A stretch of 64,000 bases of DNA from MFD04580-c1 sp963702995 (GTDB lineage Bacteria > Planctomycetota > Phycisphaerae > Tepidisphaerales > Tepidisphaeraceae), in assembly GCA_963702995.1 (NCBI GenBank), contig OY969783.1:248001-312000 (forward strand), given 5' to 3'. Position numbers and translations under genes: made by a program. Shown in pieces: positions 54,990-63,365 of this stretch; position 1 is the stretch's first letter; each line of letters begins with the position of its first letter. The notes under the pieces are model-generated. The model was not told the DNA's origin. It made no database searches and was given only the letters and a program-made list of their open reading frames with translations.

Positions 54990-55091
54990 GTTGGGCTGGG
55001 CTTCTAGCGAAGGATTGCCTCCACTGGCGCGGTTCTGCGGCTTGCGCGTCAATCAGTTACTGAACAAATGGGCCCCCCGAAAATGCGTTCG

Positions 55092-55286
55092 CTAATCCCC
55101 CGTTGGCGGCGGCACGGAAAGATTGCGGCAGATCGACCGCGCCAGATGCTTTTTGAATTCGTTGTGTCGCGGGATCGCCTCTTTTCGACCTGTCCACGAA
55201 TTGGTCCAGATGGAATGGTTACCGGCTTCTCGAAGCGCGGCGCAGCCGTGGGTCTGAAGGTGGCGCAGCAACGCCGCACGCTTCAA
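55092..55286 (-). CDS. hicA: HicA-like mRNA interferase toxin (module 1)
   Basis: A 64-residue protein with the HicA pattern: MKRAALLRHLQTHGCAALRE, then the catalytic histidine in GNHSIW, and the C-terminal KEAIPRHNEFKKHLARSICR, a double-stranded-RNA-binding-like fold. HicA cleaves mRNA without ribosomes and is held by HicB. Its ATG overlaps the stop of hicB by 4 bp, so the order is antitoxin-toxin. Both genes look intact. Confidence 0.88.
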   Translation of the reverse strand: MKRAALLRHLQTHGCAALREAGNHSIWTNSWTGRKEAIPRHNEFKKHLARSICRNLSVPPPTGD

Positions 55287-55501
55287 GCAAGCACCAAGGC
55301 TTCGATTTCCGCCAGAGGGTCAAGGCGGAACGCCTCTTCGCGCTCCGTATCCAGCATGAGCTGAACCGCCTCCCGGAGGTCGTTAAGACATTCCTGCCGG
55401 GTCTGGCCCTGCCCGTTGGCCCCCGGTACCTCGAGGCAGGTGGCCCAGAACCCGCCTTCATCCGGCTCGCCTCGGTGGACGATCGCAGTGAATTCTCTCA
55501 T
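55283..55501 (-). CDS. hicB: HicB-like antitoxin (module 1)
   Basis: A 72-residue protein with the HicB partial RNase H fold: MREFTAIVHRGEPDEGGFWA, CLEVPGANGQGQTRQECLND and LREAVQLMLDTERE. It lacks the usual C-terminal DNA-binding domain, like many short HicBs. It should neutralise the HicA encoded directly after it. The ATG at 55499-55501 is the family-like start; a second ATG lies four codons upstream. It is divergent from module 2 (start 55726), with 224 bp between. Confidence 0.86.
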   Translation of the reverse strand: MREFTAIVHRGEPDEGGFWATCLEVPGANGQGQTRQECLNDLREAVQLMLDTEREEAFRLDPLAEIEALVLA

Positions 55502-56114
55502 GTGGAGAATCATAGCGTTCTCGTCGGACGCGGCGAAGGGGTTCGAGGCCATCTGTTTTCCCGCCCCGTGGGCACCGACACCATTCTCCGCGAGGGTGGA
55601 TAAGACCGTTTCATCCGCACATCGAATGGCGGAGATTCTCTCTCATTTCGCCGAGAGTTCGACTATACTCACAGTAAGAAGTTCGGGGCGACCGCCGGTG
55701 ATTTAAGGCCAACTTCAAAACGATCATGCCCAGGAAATACACGATCAGCGACGGGAAGCTGGTACTCACTCTCGAAGCCGCCCCCGAGGGAGGCTTCGTG
55801 GTGTCCTCGCCGCTTGACCCTGGACTGTGGACCCAGTGTGTTGGTTCAGCCTGAACTGGAGAGCGAGTGTGCGTGCGTTAGCCACTCTGACCATCGGGCG
55901 GTTGCATTTTAGGAAGGCATGAGGGGATGCTCTGAACGGCCCGTAGGCGTGAGGGCGGGAGATGCCTTCCGCCCGGTAGTGTTCGTTCGTCGCAAGCCCA
56001 GCCGGTTATCCCTGGGCGAGACGGATGCCTCCGGAGCTCGCTTCCGTTTCACCGGCTGGCTGAATTATCGGCAGGCGTCCCGCGTGTCGCAAGCGGGGCT
56101 TGTTTCAGTGACAG

Positions 56115-57103
56115 CTAGGCGGCCGGTCGGTCCGCCTCGCGGCGTTTCTGTCGTTCCTGCCGAGCCTGGTTGAGCTTGAGGTCGCGGTCGGCGTGGATCT
56201 GCTTGTCCCGTCCCGCGAGCATGTCGGCGGGGGTGACATAGCCGACAGCGCTGTGGAGGCGGACGGCGTTGTAGTGGGTGACGTACTGGCCGACGAGTCG
56301 GCGGGCATCGTCCAGCGACAGTGGCGTGCCGGGGCGGATGCACTCGGTCTTGATGGTCTTATGGAAGCGTTCGAGCTTTCCGTTGCTCTGGGGGTAGTAA
56401 GGGGAGGTCCTGACGTGGGTCATGCCGCAGATTCGGATGAACTGCTTGAAGTCTTTGGCGATGAACTGGGGGCCGTTGTCGGAGATGACGCGGGGCCTGG
56501 CGTCGGGGTACTTCTCGCGTGCCCGCTGGAGGAGCAGTTCGATCTGGGGCTCGGTCATCGATTCGTGGATCTCGAAGTGGACGATGGAGCGGCTCATGCC
56601 GTCGAGGAGGCTGGCCAGGTAGTAGAAGGTGCCGGCGATGTTGAGGTAGGAGATGTCGACGTGCCAATGCTGGTGGGGCTTGAGGGGCTGTTGGAAGCCG
56701 GTGCCCTTGAGGGAGGGTGAGCCGTCGAAGGCGTCAATGCGTCCGGCCTGCTTGAGGACACGGTAGACGCTGGAGGGGCTGACGGCGACGACGTCGGCGT
56801 CGAGCATCATGAAGGTGAGTCGGCGGTAGCCTTCGAGGGGGAAGCGGGCCTCGAAGTCGAGGATGGCTTGCTTCTCCCAGTCGAGTAGCCAGTGGTCGCG
56901 GGGGACCCAGGCGTTGTGCTCGTTGACCTTGCCGTAGCGAGCTTTCCAGTCATAGAACTTGCTGGTGGAAATGCCCAGCCAGCCGACGAAGCGGCCTGCG
57001 GGCAGCTCGGTCTTGGCGGCCCAGCGGTTGACGAAGTCGATGACCTGGTCGCGGTGATCGTGAGCGGTCCAGCGGCCGTTCAGATCAGGCCAAGACTTTT
57101 TTT
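56115..57103 (-). CDS. IS3-family transposase OrfB, DDE catalytic part (copy 2)
   Basis: Entered by -1 frameshifting at 57097-57103. The DDE residues are intact (HWHVDISYLN, ISDNGPQFIAKDF, NGKLERFHKTIKTE). It differs from copy 1 by a few amino acids, for example H to Q in the KPHQHWHVD region, R in place of K before FPLEGYRRL, and V in place of I in PRVISDNGP. All differences are conservative, so both copies are probably functional. Confidence 0.94.
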
Positions 57104-57409
57104 AAGCTCGACGTGCTCGCCCATGAGTTCGGCGAGGACTTCGTTCTTCTGCTGGATCCTGGCTTGCAGGGCCGCAATCTTCTCGGCGTCGGCGTTCTGC
57201 TGACGGGTGCTGGCGGCCTTGGTCTCGAAGACGGCGGCGCCGTCCTCGAAGAGCTTTTTCTGCCAGAGGTAGAAGAGGGTGGGCTGGAGGTCATGCTTCT
57301 GGCAGACGTCGGAGATGGGGGCCTTCTCGACGAGGTGCTCGCGGAGGATGGCGAGCTTCTGGGCTCCGGTAAAGTGGCGACGTTCGTTGGGCACGGGTGT
57401 TTGCTCCAT
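57080..57409 (-). CDS. IS3-family transposase OrfA (copy 2)
   Basis: Identical in sequence to the OrfA of copy 1: helix-turn-helix at the N-terminus, coiled coil at the C-terminus, 109 residues. ATG at 57407-57409; A7 slippery run at 57097-57103. Confidence 0.95.
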   Translation of the reverse strand: MEQTPVPNERRHFTGAQKLAILREHLVEKAPISDVCQKHDLQPTLFYLWQKKLFEDGAAVFETKAASTRQQNADAEKIAALQARIQQKNEVLAELMGEHVELKKSLGLI

Positions 57410-57581
57410 CGGGCACGCTCCATATTTAACGCCGATGATAGCACTCTCCAGTTCCGACTGGGGCAACACACCAGGCCGACTCGGTCGAGGGAGCATTTTT
57501 GAACGCGCACGACGCGATGAAGGAGTTGGCGGCCGCACGCCGGGATCGCAAGCCGCGGAGACTGAAAGCAGGCAAAGTCGC

Positions 57582-57776
57582 GTGAAGCGGCGGGATTTTG
57601 AAAAACACCGACGCAACCAGGGCTGCCGACTGCTTCGTCACGGTCAGCGTCACGATATTTGGGAAAACTCTGCGACAAACCGGTCCACGTCCGTGCCGCG
57701 GCATCGCGAGGTCAAACCGGGACTGTCGAGAGGCATCTGCCGTCAGCTTGGCATCGCGTCGCCCAGCACAAACTGA
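57582..57776 (+). CDS. hicA: HicA-like mRNA interferase toxin (module 2), antitoxin disrupted
   Basis: A 64-residue HicA: GTG start then KRRDFEKHRRNQGCRLLRHG, catalytic histidine in QRHDIWENSA, and the conserved tail TSVPRHREVKPGLSRGICRQ. The GTG start overlaps the hicB stop. The reading frame is intact, although its antitoxin gene is cut by IS copy 2 at 55837-57470. The IS lies between the presumed promoter (upstream of 55726) and this gene and is oriented oppositely, so expression is probably blocked. Compare module 1, which is only about 45% similar by eye. Confidence 0.88.
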   Translation: MKRRDFEKHRRNQGCRLLRHGQRHDIWENSATNRSTSVPRHREVKPGLSRGICRQLGIASPSTN

Positions 57777-57834
57777 TTGTGCCGGAACCCGTCGCTTTGC
57801 CTGGAGCCTCCAGTCGCGCTGTTCCGGGGCCGGC

Positions 57835-58194
57835 TTTGCCTCCGCCCTTCCCTCCCCGTTAAACTCCTGCCCGGTTGCTCTGAAAAGTTTACAGCTTCGT
57901 GCTCATGGGGATCGACGCGCTGTTGTGCGAGGTCGAGGTGGACTGTTCCCATCAGGGGATGGAAAGCACCACCGTCGTCGGCCTCGCCCAGGCGGCCGTC
58001 AAGGAGAGCATCGAACGCGTCCGCCGGGCCGTCATCAACAGCGGCTACCCCTTCACCGCCCACCAACTCCTGATCAACCTCGCCCCGGCCGACGTGAAGA
58101 AAGAGGCCACCGCGCTCGATCTGCTGATGGCGATCGGCGTGCTCCGAGGGACGGGGTCGATCGATGGGGACAACCAGCGGGATTACCTCATCGC
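57835..58194 (+). pseudogene. comM: Partial duplicate of the comM 5' end
   Basis: These 360 bp match 59410-59769, which covers 40 bp upstream of comM and its first about 107 codons, with about 20 differences. The fragment has lost the start region (TTGCTCTGA gives an early stop where comM has TTGCTCTGC) and ends abruptly after the codons for DYLIA, where unrelated sequence begins. It is a relic of a partial duplication or of an insertion event that used comM as target. Confidence 0.92.
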
Positions 58195-58220
58195 GGATTT
58201 CTTGACGTTGTCAACATCTC

Positions 58221-58406
58221 AGCATAGACACAACCCAGTCCGGTTCAGCAGTTTATTTCTACGACCATGATTTAGCTACATTCCAAAAGCAGTTCGAGAC
58301 AGTAGAGCAGTTCGCCGACTGGCTGATTCAAGACGTTGAAGGATGGAATGACGAACGTGGCACCACTCGTAGGGCCGCCGAGCACGGGTCAACCCCTCGC
58401 GAATAG
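58221..58406 (+). pseudogene. C-terminal remnant, possibly SMI1/KNR4-like
   Basis: Directly after the comM fragment, a frame without start reads SAVYFYDHDLATFQKQFETV, then EQFADWLIQDVEGWNDERGT, and stops at 58404-58406. The composition and the YFYDHD...FADWL pattern resemble the C-termini of SMI1/KNR4-type proteins, which often serve as immunity proteins. The sequence is lower in GC than its surroundings. It looks like the tail of a gene whose front was lost at the junction with the comM fragment. The family call is tentative. Confidence 0.4.
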
Positions 58407-58544
58407 CCCCGCGGTTCGCGTTACAGTCTGCCGGTCAACAGCGACGGCTGAATCGCCGCCCAACCGCGCACTCGTCTCAAGTACCGTGGTATTGAGCAGC
58501 CGACCCCGTACCTCCGCCCCCAAAGCAGCCCAGCGCCGCCTCGT

Positions 58545-58895
58545 TTACAACGGGACGTAAACGATTTGGTTCTCCCACTCACCCTCAATGCTGCATTGTG
58601 CGAGCATCAGGAGGTCGTCGATGACGCGAGAAATTGCCGCAGTTGCCGAAACCTCGACGACGCCCGGCATTCGTTCGCCCGACTCTGTTCGCAACCTCAC
58701 GAATTCGGGGATGGTCGAGACGTCATGCGTGATGAGGATTCGGTCGTTCTTCGCGGCCCATTCCAGCACCACCGGATCGGCTGCTCCGCTCAATCCGACC
58801 TCTTGCACGGTCACCACATTGAGAGACGGCAGCCGGCGCAAGGCCCCGCGGACGATCGCGCTGTTGAAGTTTTCATCCGCGAGAAACCGAAGCAT
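58545..58895 (-). CDS. DUF5615 PIN-like toxin
   Basis: A 116-residue PIN-like protein: MLRFLADENFNSAIVRGALR has the family D-E-N start, followed by VVTVQEVGLSGAADPVVLEW and AAKNDRILITHDVSTIPEF, with the second conserved aspartate. The family is the toxin half of DUF433/DUF5615 pairs and probably an RNase. The ATG shares one base with the stop of the upstream DUF433 gene (TGATG). Confidence 0.9.
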   Translation of the reverse strand: MLRFLADENFNSAIVRGALRRLPSLNVVTVQEVGLSGAADPVVLEWAAKNDRILITHDVSTIPEFVRLRTESGERMPGVVEVSATAAISRVIDDLLMLAQCSIEGEWENQIVYVPL

Positions 58896-59227
58896 CAGTC
58901 GGCCCGAGTCGCTTTCGAGCGCGCGAGAAGGCGTTCGCGAACGCCGGCGGCGTAGAGGTCCGATTGCCGGCGGAAAGCGGCGGCGTTCTGTCCCCGTTCT
59001 GCAAGGTAAGCATCCAACTCTGGCTGATGACGTAGGTAGTAGGCAATCGCCGCGTAGACGTCTGGAAGGGCTAGCGCTGGGTAGTCCTGCGCAATCTGCT
59101 CGGCGGTCGCACCCCGCGAAAACGCGGCGACAAGCGTGCTCAGAGTGACTCGCGTGGTGCCGATGCGAATCGTGCCGCCTTCGTCAACTTGAACCGCGCT
59201 CGGTTCCGCCGAGATCTTTACCGTCAT
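58895..59227 (-). CDS. DUF433 antitoxin-like protein
   Basis: A 110-residue protein with the DUF433 helix-turn-helix: IRIGTTRVTLSTLVAAFSRG, then ATAEQIAQDYPALALPDVYA. It ends in a basic helical tail that may bind the toxin. It is translationally coupled to the DUF5615 gene (overlap of one base), which is the usual order of this toxin-antitoxin type. The ATG at 59225-59227 fits the family start. The pair lies between the comM fragment and comM. Confidence 0.9.
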   Translation of the reverse strand: MTVKISAEPSAVQVDEGGTIRIGTTRVTLSTLVAAFSRGATAEQIAQDYPALALPDVYAAIAYYLRHQPELDAYLAERGQNAAAFRRQSDLYAAGVRERLLARSKATRAD

Positions 59228-59449
59228 GGCCAACTCCCGATCGAATCGCAACGACCTTGTACCCTCCCTGACTGTGCGGGAACAAGTGCCCGGCACGCGA
59301 ACGAATTTGCATCGAATATAACCGATTCCTGATGACCAACGATGCGGGCTGCTTCGGTAAAAAGCGCGGCCCACCCTTTCGTTTTCGAAGGCTCGGTCCC
59401 GACACGTCCTTTGCCTCCGCCCCTCCCTCCCCGTTAAACTCCCGCCCGG

Positions 59450-60965
59450 TTGCTCTGCAAAGTTTACAGCTTCGTGCTCATGGGGATCGACGCGCTGTTG
59501 TGCGAGGTCGAGGTGGACTGTTCCCATCAGGGGATGGAAAGCACCACCGTCGTCGGCCTCGCCCAGGCGGCCGTTAAGGAGAGCATCGAACGCGTCCGGC
59601 GGGCGATCATCAACAGCGGCTACCCTTTCTCCGCCCATCAACTCCTCATCAACCTGGCGCCGGCGGACGTGAAGAAAGAGGCCACGGCGCTCGATCTGCC
59701 GATGGCCATCGGCGTGCTGCGGGGAACGGGGTCGATCGATGGGGACAACCATCGGGATTACCTCATCGCCGGAGAGCTGGCGCTGGATGGGCGGGTGCGG
59801 AAGATCAAGGGGGCACTGTCGTTAGCACTGCTCGCCAAGGCGAAGAACTTTCGCGGGGTGATCGTCCCGGAGGAGAACGCCCGCGAGGCGGCCGTCGTGG
59901 AAGGGATCGACGTTATCCCCGTCGCCACGCTGGGGCAGGCGGTGTCGTTTCTGAATGAGTTGCTGCTGCTGGAGCCGTACGAGCTGGATGGGGAGGCCTA
60001 TCAGGCGTCGAAGCTGGCGGCGGCCGTCGATTTTGCGGATGTCCGGGGGCAGGAGGCGGTGAAGCGGGCGATCACCGTGGCGGCCGCGGGGTCGCACAAT
60101 ATTTTGATGGTGGGGCCGCCGGGGACGGGGAAGTCGATGCTGGCGGGGCGAATCCCGGGGATCTTGCCGCCTCTGTCGCGGACGGAGTCGCTGGAGACGA
60201 CGCGGATCTACTCGGCCATGGGGCTGCTGCCCGACGGGGTGGCGCTGATGGACGATCGGCCGGTCCGGACGCCGCATCACTCGGCGACGGCGCAGGCGCT
60301 GGTCGGCGGGGGGAGCATCCCGCGGCCGGGGGAAGTGTCGCTGGCCCACCATGGCATTCTGTTCCTGGATGAGCTGCCGGAATTCGGCCGCCATGTGCTG
60401 GAGACGCTGCGCCAGCCGCTGGAGGGGGGCGAGGTGACGGTCGCGCGGGTGCATGGGTCGATCAAGTTCCCGGCGCGGTTTATGCTGGTGGCGGCGATGA
60501 ACCCGACCGCCAGCGGCTTCGCGGCCGAGGGGTCTGGGGCGGGGAGCCGGCGGGACAAATACTTGGCCAAGCTCTCAGGGCCGCTGCTGGACCGGATCGA
60601 CATCCACGTGGAGGTGCCGGCCGTGCCCTATCGGGAATTGACCAGCCGCAAGACGGGAACGGACAGCGCGACAATGCGCGACCAAGTCGCCCGCGCGCGG
60701 GCGGTGCAGGCAAAGCGTTTCCCCGACGGCGCAGTCGAGCAACGCGCGGATGGACAGCCGCCAGTTGAAGGCGCACTGCGAGCTGACCGATTCGTGCCTG
60801 CTGCTGATGAAACAGGCGATGGATGAGCTGGGGCTGAGCGCCCGTGCGTACGACAAGGTGCGCCGCGTCGCCCGGACCATCGCGGATATCGACGGGGTGG
60901 AGAAGATCCAGGAGCTGCACCTGGCGGAAGCGATCCAGTATCGGCTGCTGGATCGGAAGTTTTGA
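59450..60965 (+). CDS. comM: ComM/YifB family Mg-chelatase-like AAA+ helicase, apparent frameshift near 3' end
   Basis: Starts with TTG at 59450, giving the canonical LCKVYSFVLMGIDALLCEVE. The Lon-substrate-like N-terminal domain is followed by the ATPase with Walker A GPPGTGKSMLAGRIPGILP, Walker B ILFLDELPEF and sensor AAMNPTASG. At about 60725-60735 (near CCCC) the frame shifts; the second frame reads ARMDSRQLKAHCELTDSCLL and ends at 60965 with AEAIQYRLLDRKF, the standard C-terminus. ComM is a hexameric helicase for branch migration in natural transformation. The gene is known in other bacteria as an insertion site for genomic islands; here its surroundings are full of toxin-antitoxin genes. 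Confidence 0.92.
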
Positions 60966-61031
60966 GCAGGGCCACGGATCGGAGCGGCTCTGTGGGGCCT
61001 GGGAAGAAGATGCGAAATGCGAAGATTACGG

Positions 61032-61149
61032 CCGATGCCTCTTCTGCCGCCTTAAGGAAGCGAACTCCCAATCCCGCGTGCCGATCCTCGTACCATCTCT
61101 CTGCCGATCTCAGTTCGGTCACCGCGGCGGGAACGAATCGAAGCTTCAC
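61032..61149 (-). pseudogene. Truncated ParE/RelE-type toxin
   Basis: A GTG start at 61147-61149 overlaps the stop of the antitoxin gene (GTGA). The frame begins like a ParE toxin, KLRFVPAAVTELRSAERWYE, then DRHAGLGVRFLKAAEEA, but after about 39 codons the similarity ends. The frame then runs into the region behind comM, without the normal second half of the toxin. The 3' part was therefore lost, probably at a recombination junction near 61030. Confidence 0.75.
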
Positions 61150-61388
61150 CCTTGATCCCTCAACGCGATGTCGGCCCGCGCAATTCGAAAAACTTCGTCG
61201 GAGTCGGTCAACGTCGTCTCCCCTCGGTCGTTCGCCGCAGCCCTCGCTTCGAGTTCTTCGGCCCATGCCGCGTCAACGCCGGGCTCGATCGGATCGGCAT
61301 CAAGACTTTCCAACAGTTGACGAGCGAGGCCCGCTCGTTCGGACAGGGTGAGGACCATCGCCAACTGGAGGACTTCCTGCTCGGTCAT
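61146..61388 (-). CDS. Addiction-module antitoxin component (TIGR02574-like)
   Basis: An 80-residue protein with the family pattern LTLSERAGLARQLLESLDAD, then EPGVDAAWAEELEARAAAND, of putative addiction-module antitoxins that accompany ParE/RelE toxins. It is intact and its stop is overlapped by the start of the truncated parE. ATG at 61386-61388. Without a full toxin it is an orphan antitoxin. Confidence 0.88.
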   Translation of the reverse strand: MTEQEVLQLAMVLTLSERAGLARQLLESLDADPIEPGVDAAWAEELEARAAANDRGETTLTDSDEVFRIARADIALRDQG

Positions 61389-61564
61389 GCGTGTAGCGTG
61401 ACGGTGCGGCCGAACGGCGTCAAGAGGTAGCGATAGTCAACGTTCTTCGGACGTGCCCGGAACATCAGTCGCCGGGCACGGCGACCGCCCGCTTCCTCAA
61501 GGACCTCGGCGAGCTCGGTCGAGCCGGCCCGGCGTTAGTGGCAGTTCTTCCGACGGGGCGACCT

Positions 61565-61837
61565 CTATCGCTTCCGCTTTTTCGGGCACTTCCCCGTGAC
61601 CGGCTCGTCGATGTCGCTGAATTGGACGATGTGAGCCAGCGCGACCGTTCGCCATCGCTTCACCAGCGGGAACCCTTGGCTGTCGTGCCCCATTTCGGTC
61701 GGAACGACCGCCGACGTTTCGCCGACCAACATGAGGCCGCCATTGGAAACGGGGATCGTCGAGCCGTCGCTCAGATGGATGCGAAACGGCTTGAACGGCG
61801 CGTCGTGAAGGCGGAGATTTAAATCACTGCTGGTCAT
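61565..61837 (-). CDS. Small conserved hypothetical protein of planctomycete type
   Basis: A 90-residue protein. LRLHDAPFKPFRIHLSDGST, followed by IPVSN and later VVPTE and TVALAHIVQFSDI, matches a widespread family of short planctomycete proteins (PFRPFRIHLADG-type), of unknown function, often present in many copies and near mobile regions. The ATG at 61835-61837 is the family-like start. The C-terminus is lysine/arginine rich. Confidence 0.6.
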   Translation of the reverse strand: MTSSDLNLRLHDAPFKPFRIHLSDGSTIPVSNGGLMLVGETSAVVPTEMGHDSQGFPLVKRWRTVALAHIVQFSDIDEPVTGKCPKKRKR

Positions 61838-61961
61838 TCCTTTGCCTCGTCCGTCTGTCAACCGCAGCGATGCGAAAGCCGCGTCATCTCTTGAGTATAT
61901 CGCCGAAGGCCCGACCAAATCGCGTGGCAATCGCACAGGTCATCCATGGCGCATCGGCTGC

Positions 61962-63365
61962 TTACGACGCGGACGCGGCCGCCGGTGCCGGCCGGGCGAG
62001 CCAGGCGTCGAAGCGGTTGCGGACGTAGGAGACGTGCGTTCGGAGGTTGTAGAGCTGCTCGGCGAAGCTGGTGGGGAGCTTGAGGGTCGCCAGGTCTTTC
62101 TCCATTGCCAGCAGTTCCTCGCGGCCGGCCTCGACGTCGGGTTGAGCGGCGGCGGGGCCGAGCTTCTCTTCGATCTGGCGGACGCGCTTGTAGCGGTTGT
62201 GGATGCGGCGCTGGACGCGCCAGCGGAACAGCGGCGGCATCAGCCGGATAAGGGGGATGAGCACCACGAGCAGGGGGACGAGCAGGATGATCAGGCGGTC
62301 CACCATCGACGCGAGCCAGAAGGGAAGCGTCCGATGGAGGATGCTCGGCTTGTTGGCCAGGAAGTAGAGCGCGTCTTTGTTGGCGGGAAGCTCGGTACGC
62401 TCGGCGATCGGAAAGGCGCCGGGGTCCGAAAGGAGCGTCGCCCCCGCGTTCACCTCCTGCGCAGCGCGGACGAGAAGCTGGATGATCGCCTGGTGCGTCG
62501 TGTCGCGCACAACAATCGTCGCGGGAGCGGCGATGAGCTGCACGTCTAAGTCGGGAAGGTTCTTCGCCAGATCGACCGAGCCCTGGTAGAGCGTCGTGGC
62601 CGACAGGAACGGATGTCGGCGGCCGTAGGCGTGGGCATGATCGAAGCTCATCATGTGGACGCCCGGCGTGGCGAGCAGGCGGGCGATCACCGCGGCGTCG
62701 GGAGCGATGACGTAGAACGCGGCGTCCACCTGCCCGGCGGAGAGCGCGTCGGCGGCCGCGTCGCCGCCGACGTCAACGAAGGCGGTCCCGGCGGCCTGGT
62801 CCTGCACGCCGGCTTCGTCGAGAAGCATCCGCGCGACGATTCGGACGCCGCTTCCCTCGGCCCCGATCGCGATCCTCTTCCCGGCGAGCTGACTCAACTG
62901 GGTCATCCGGGCATCGCCGCGGTAGAAGATGATCACCGGCTCGTAATAGATCCCGGCGACGGCCTGCACGTGCGGCCGCTCGGATGGGGCGGGGGAGGAG
63001 CCGGCCTGCACGATAGCGATGTCCACGCCGCTGGCCGGGTCGTTGAGCAGCTTGAAGTTCTCGCCCGATCCGGCCGTTTCACGAACCTCCAGCGTGATGC
63101 CGTTCGCGGCGAACGAGTCCGCGTACCGCTGCGCGACGGCGAAATATCGGCCCTGCTTCGACCCCGTGGCGATGACCACATGGCTCGGCGGCGCCGGCTT
63201 GACGAAGTGCCACGCGATGGCGAACGCGCCGACGCAGATCAGCACGCCCGGCACACCGATGCGAAGCCAGTCATGCCATGTTTCGCTGAAGCGGCCGGTC
63301 TGGCCCGGCCGGACGGGACGTTCTGTGTCAAAGGGCTCCTCAAGTGCTGAAACGTGCCTTCGCAT
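61962..63365 (-). CDS. TAXI-family TRAP-type solute-binding membrane protein
   Basis: A 467-residue protein. A membrane helix (LRIGVPGVLICVGAFAIAW) is followed by the TAXI-type periplasmic binding domain: VVIATGSKQGRYFAVAQRYA, then DIAIVQAGSS, LAGKRIAIGAEGSGVRIVAR and VDAAFYVIAPDAAVI. Near residue 345 a second hydrophobic region (MVDRLIILLVPLLVVLIPLI) leads to a long charged cytoplasmic helix pair (RRIHNRYKRVRQIEEKLG). The two spans and C-terminal tail set it apart from soluble TAXI proteins and suggest a membrane-anchored sensor or uptake helper. No TRAP permease gene is nearby. Confidence 0.88.
   Translation of the reverse strand: MRRHVSALEEPFDTERPVRPGQTGRFSETWHDWLRIGVPGVLICVGAFAIAWHFVKPAPPSHVVIATGSKQGRYFAVAQRYADSFAANGITLEVRETAGSGENFKLLNDPASGVDIAIVQAGSSPAPSERPHVQAVAGIYYEPVIIFYRGDARMTQLSQLAGKRIAIGAEGSGVRIVARMLLDEAGVQDQAAGTAFVDVGGDAAADALSAGQVDAAFYVIAPDAAVIARLLATPGVHMMSFDHAHAYGRRHPFLSATTLYQGSVDLAKNLPDLDVQLIAAPATIVVRDTTHQAIIQLLVRAAQEVNAGATLLSDPGAFPIAERTELPANKDALYFLANKPSILHRTLPFWLASMVDRLIILLVPLLVVLIPLIRLMPPLFRWRVQRRIHNRYKRVRQIEEKLGPAAAQPDVEAGREELLAMEKDLATLKLPTSFAEQLYNLRTHVSYVRNRFDAWLARPAPAAASAS

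Larger units (their letters stand above)
55837..57470 (-). mobile_element. IS3-family element, copy 2 (1634 bp)
   Basis: The same element as at 48320-49953, with the same length, ends (TGTGTTG...CAACACA) and gene content. The target duplication is CCAG (55833-55836 and 57471-57474). Compared with copy 1 it differs at about 19 positions, all inside orfB between 48750 and 49369 of copy 1; the 278-bp end, the last part of orfB and the whole of orfA are identical. It is inserted in the hicB antitoxin gene of module 2, in the same orientation relative to its target as copy 1 (transposase opposite to target). Confidence 0.96.
55726..57585 (+). pseudogene. hicB: HicB-like antitoxin (module 2), disrupted by IS copy 2
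   Basis: The frame starts at the ATG at 55726 (PRKYTISDGKLVLTLEAAPE, then GGFVVSSPLDPGLWTQ) and is cut at 55836 by IS copy 2. Removal of the element and one CCAG duplication joins it without a break to ADSVEGAFLNAHDAMKELAA and a basic tail, with the stop at 57583-57585. The restored protein has 73 residues and the HicB layout. The stop overlaps the GTG start of the HicA at 57582 (GTGA), the classic translational coupling. The gene is inactive as assembled. Confidence 0.9.

Noticed and set aside
55068..55364. 98-codon plus-strand frame over the first hicBA module
   Set aside because: Antisense to two recognisable, overlapping HicA and HicB genes.
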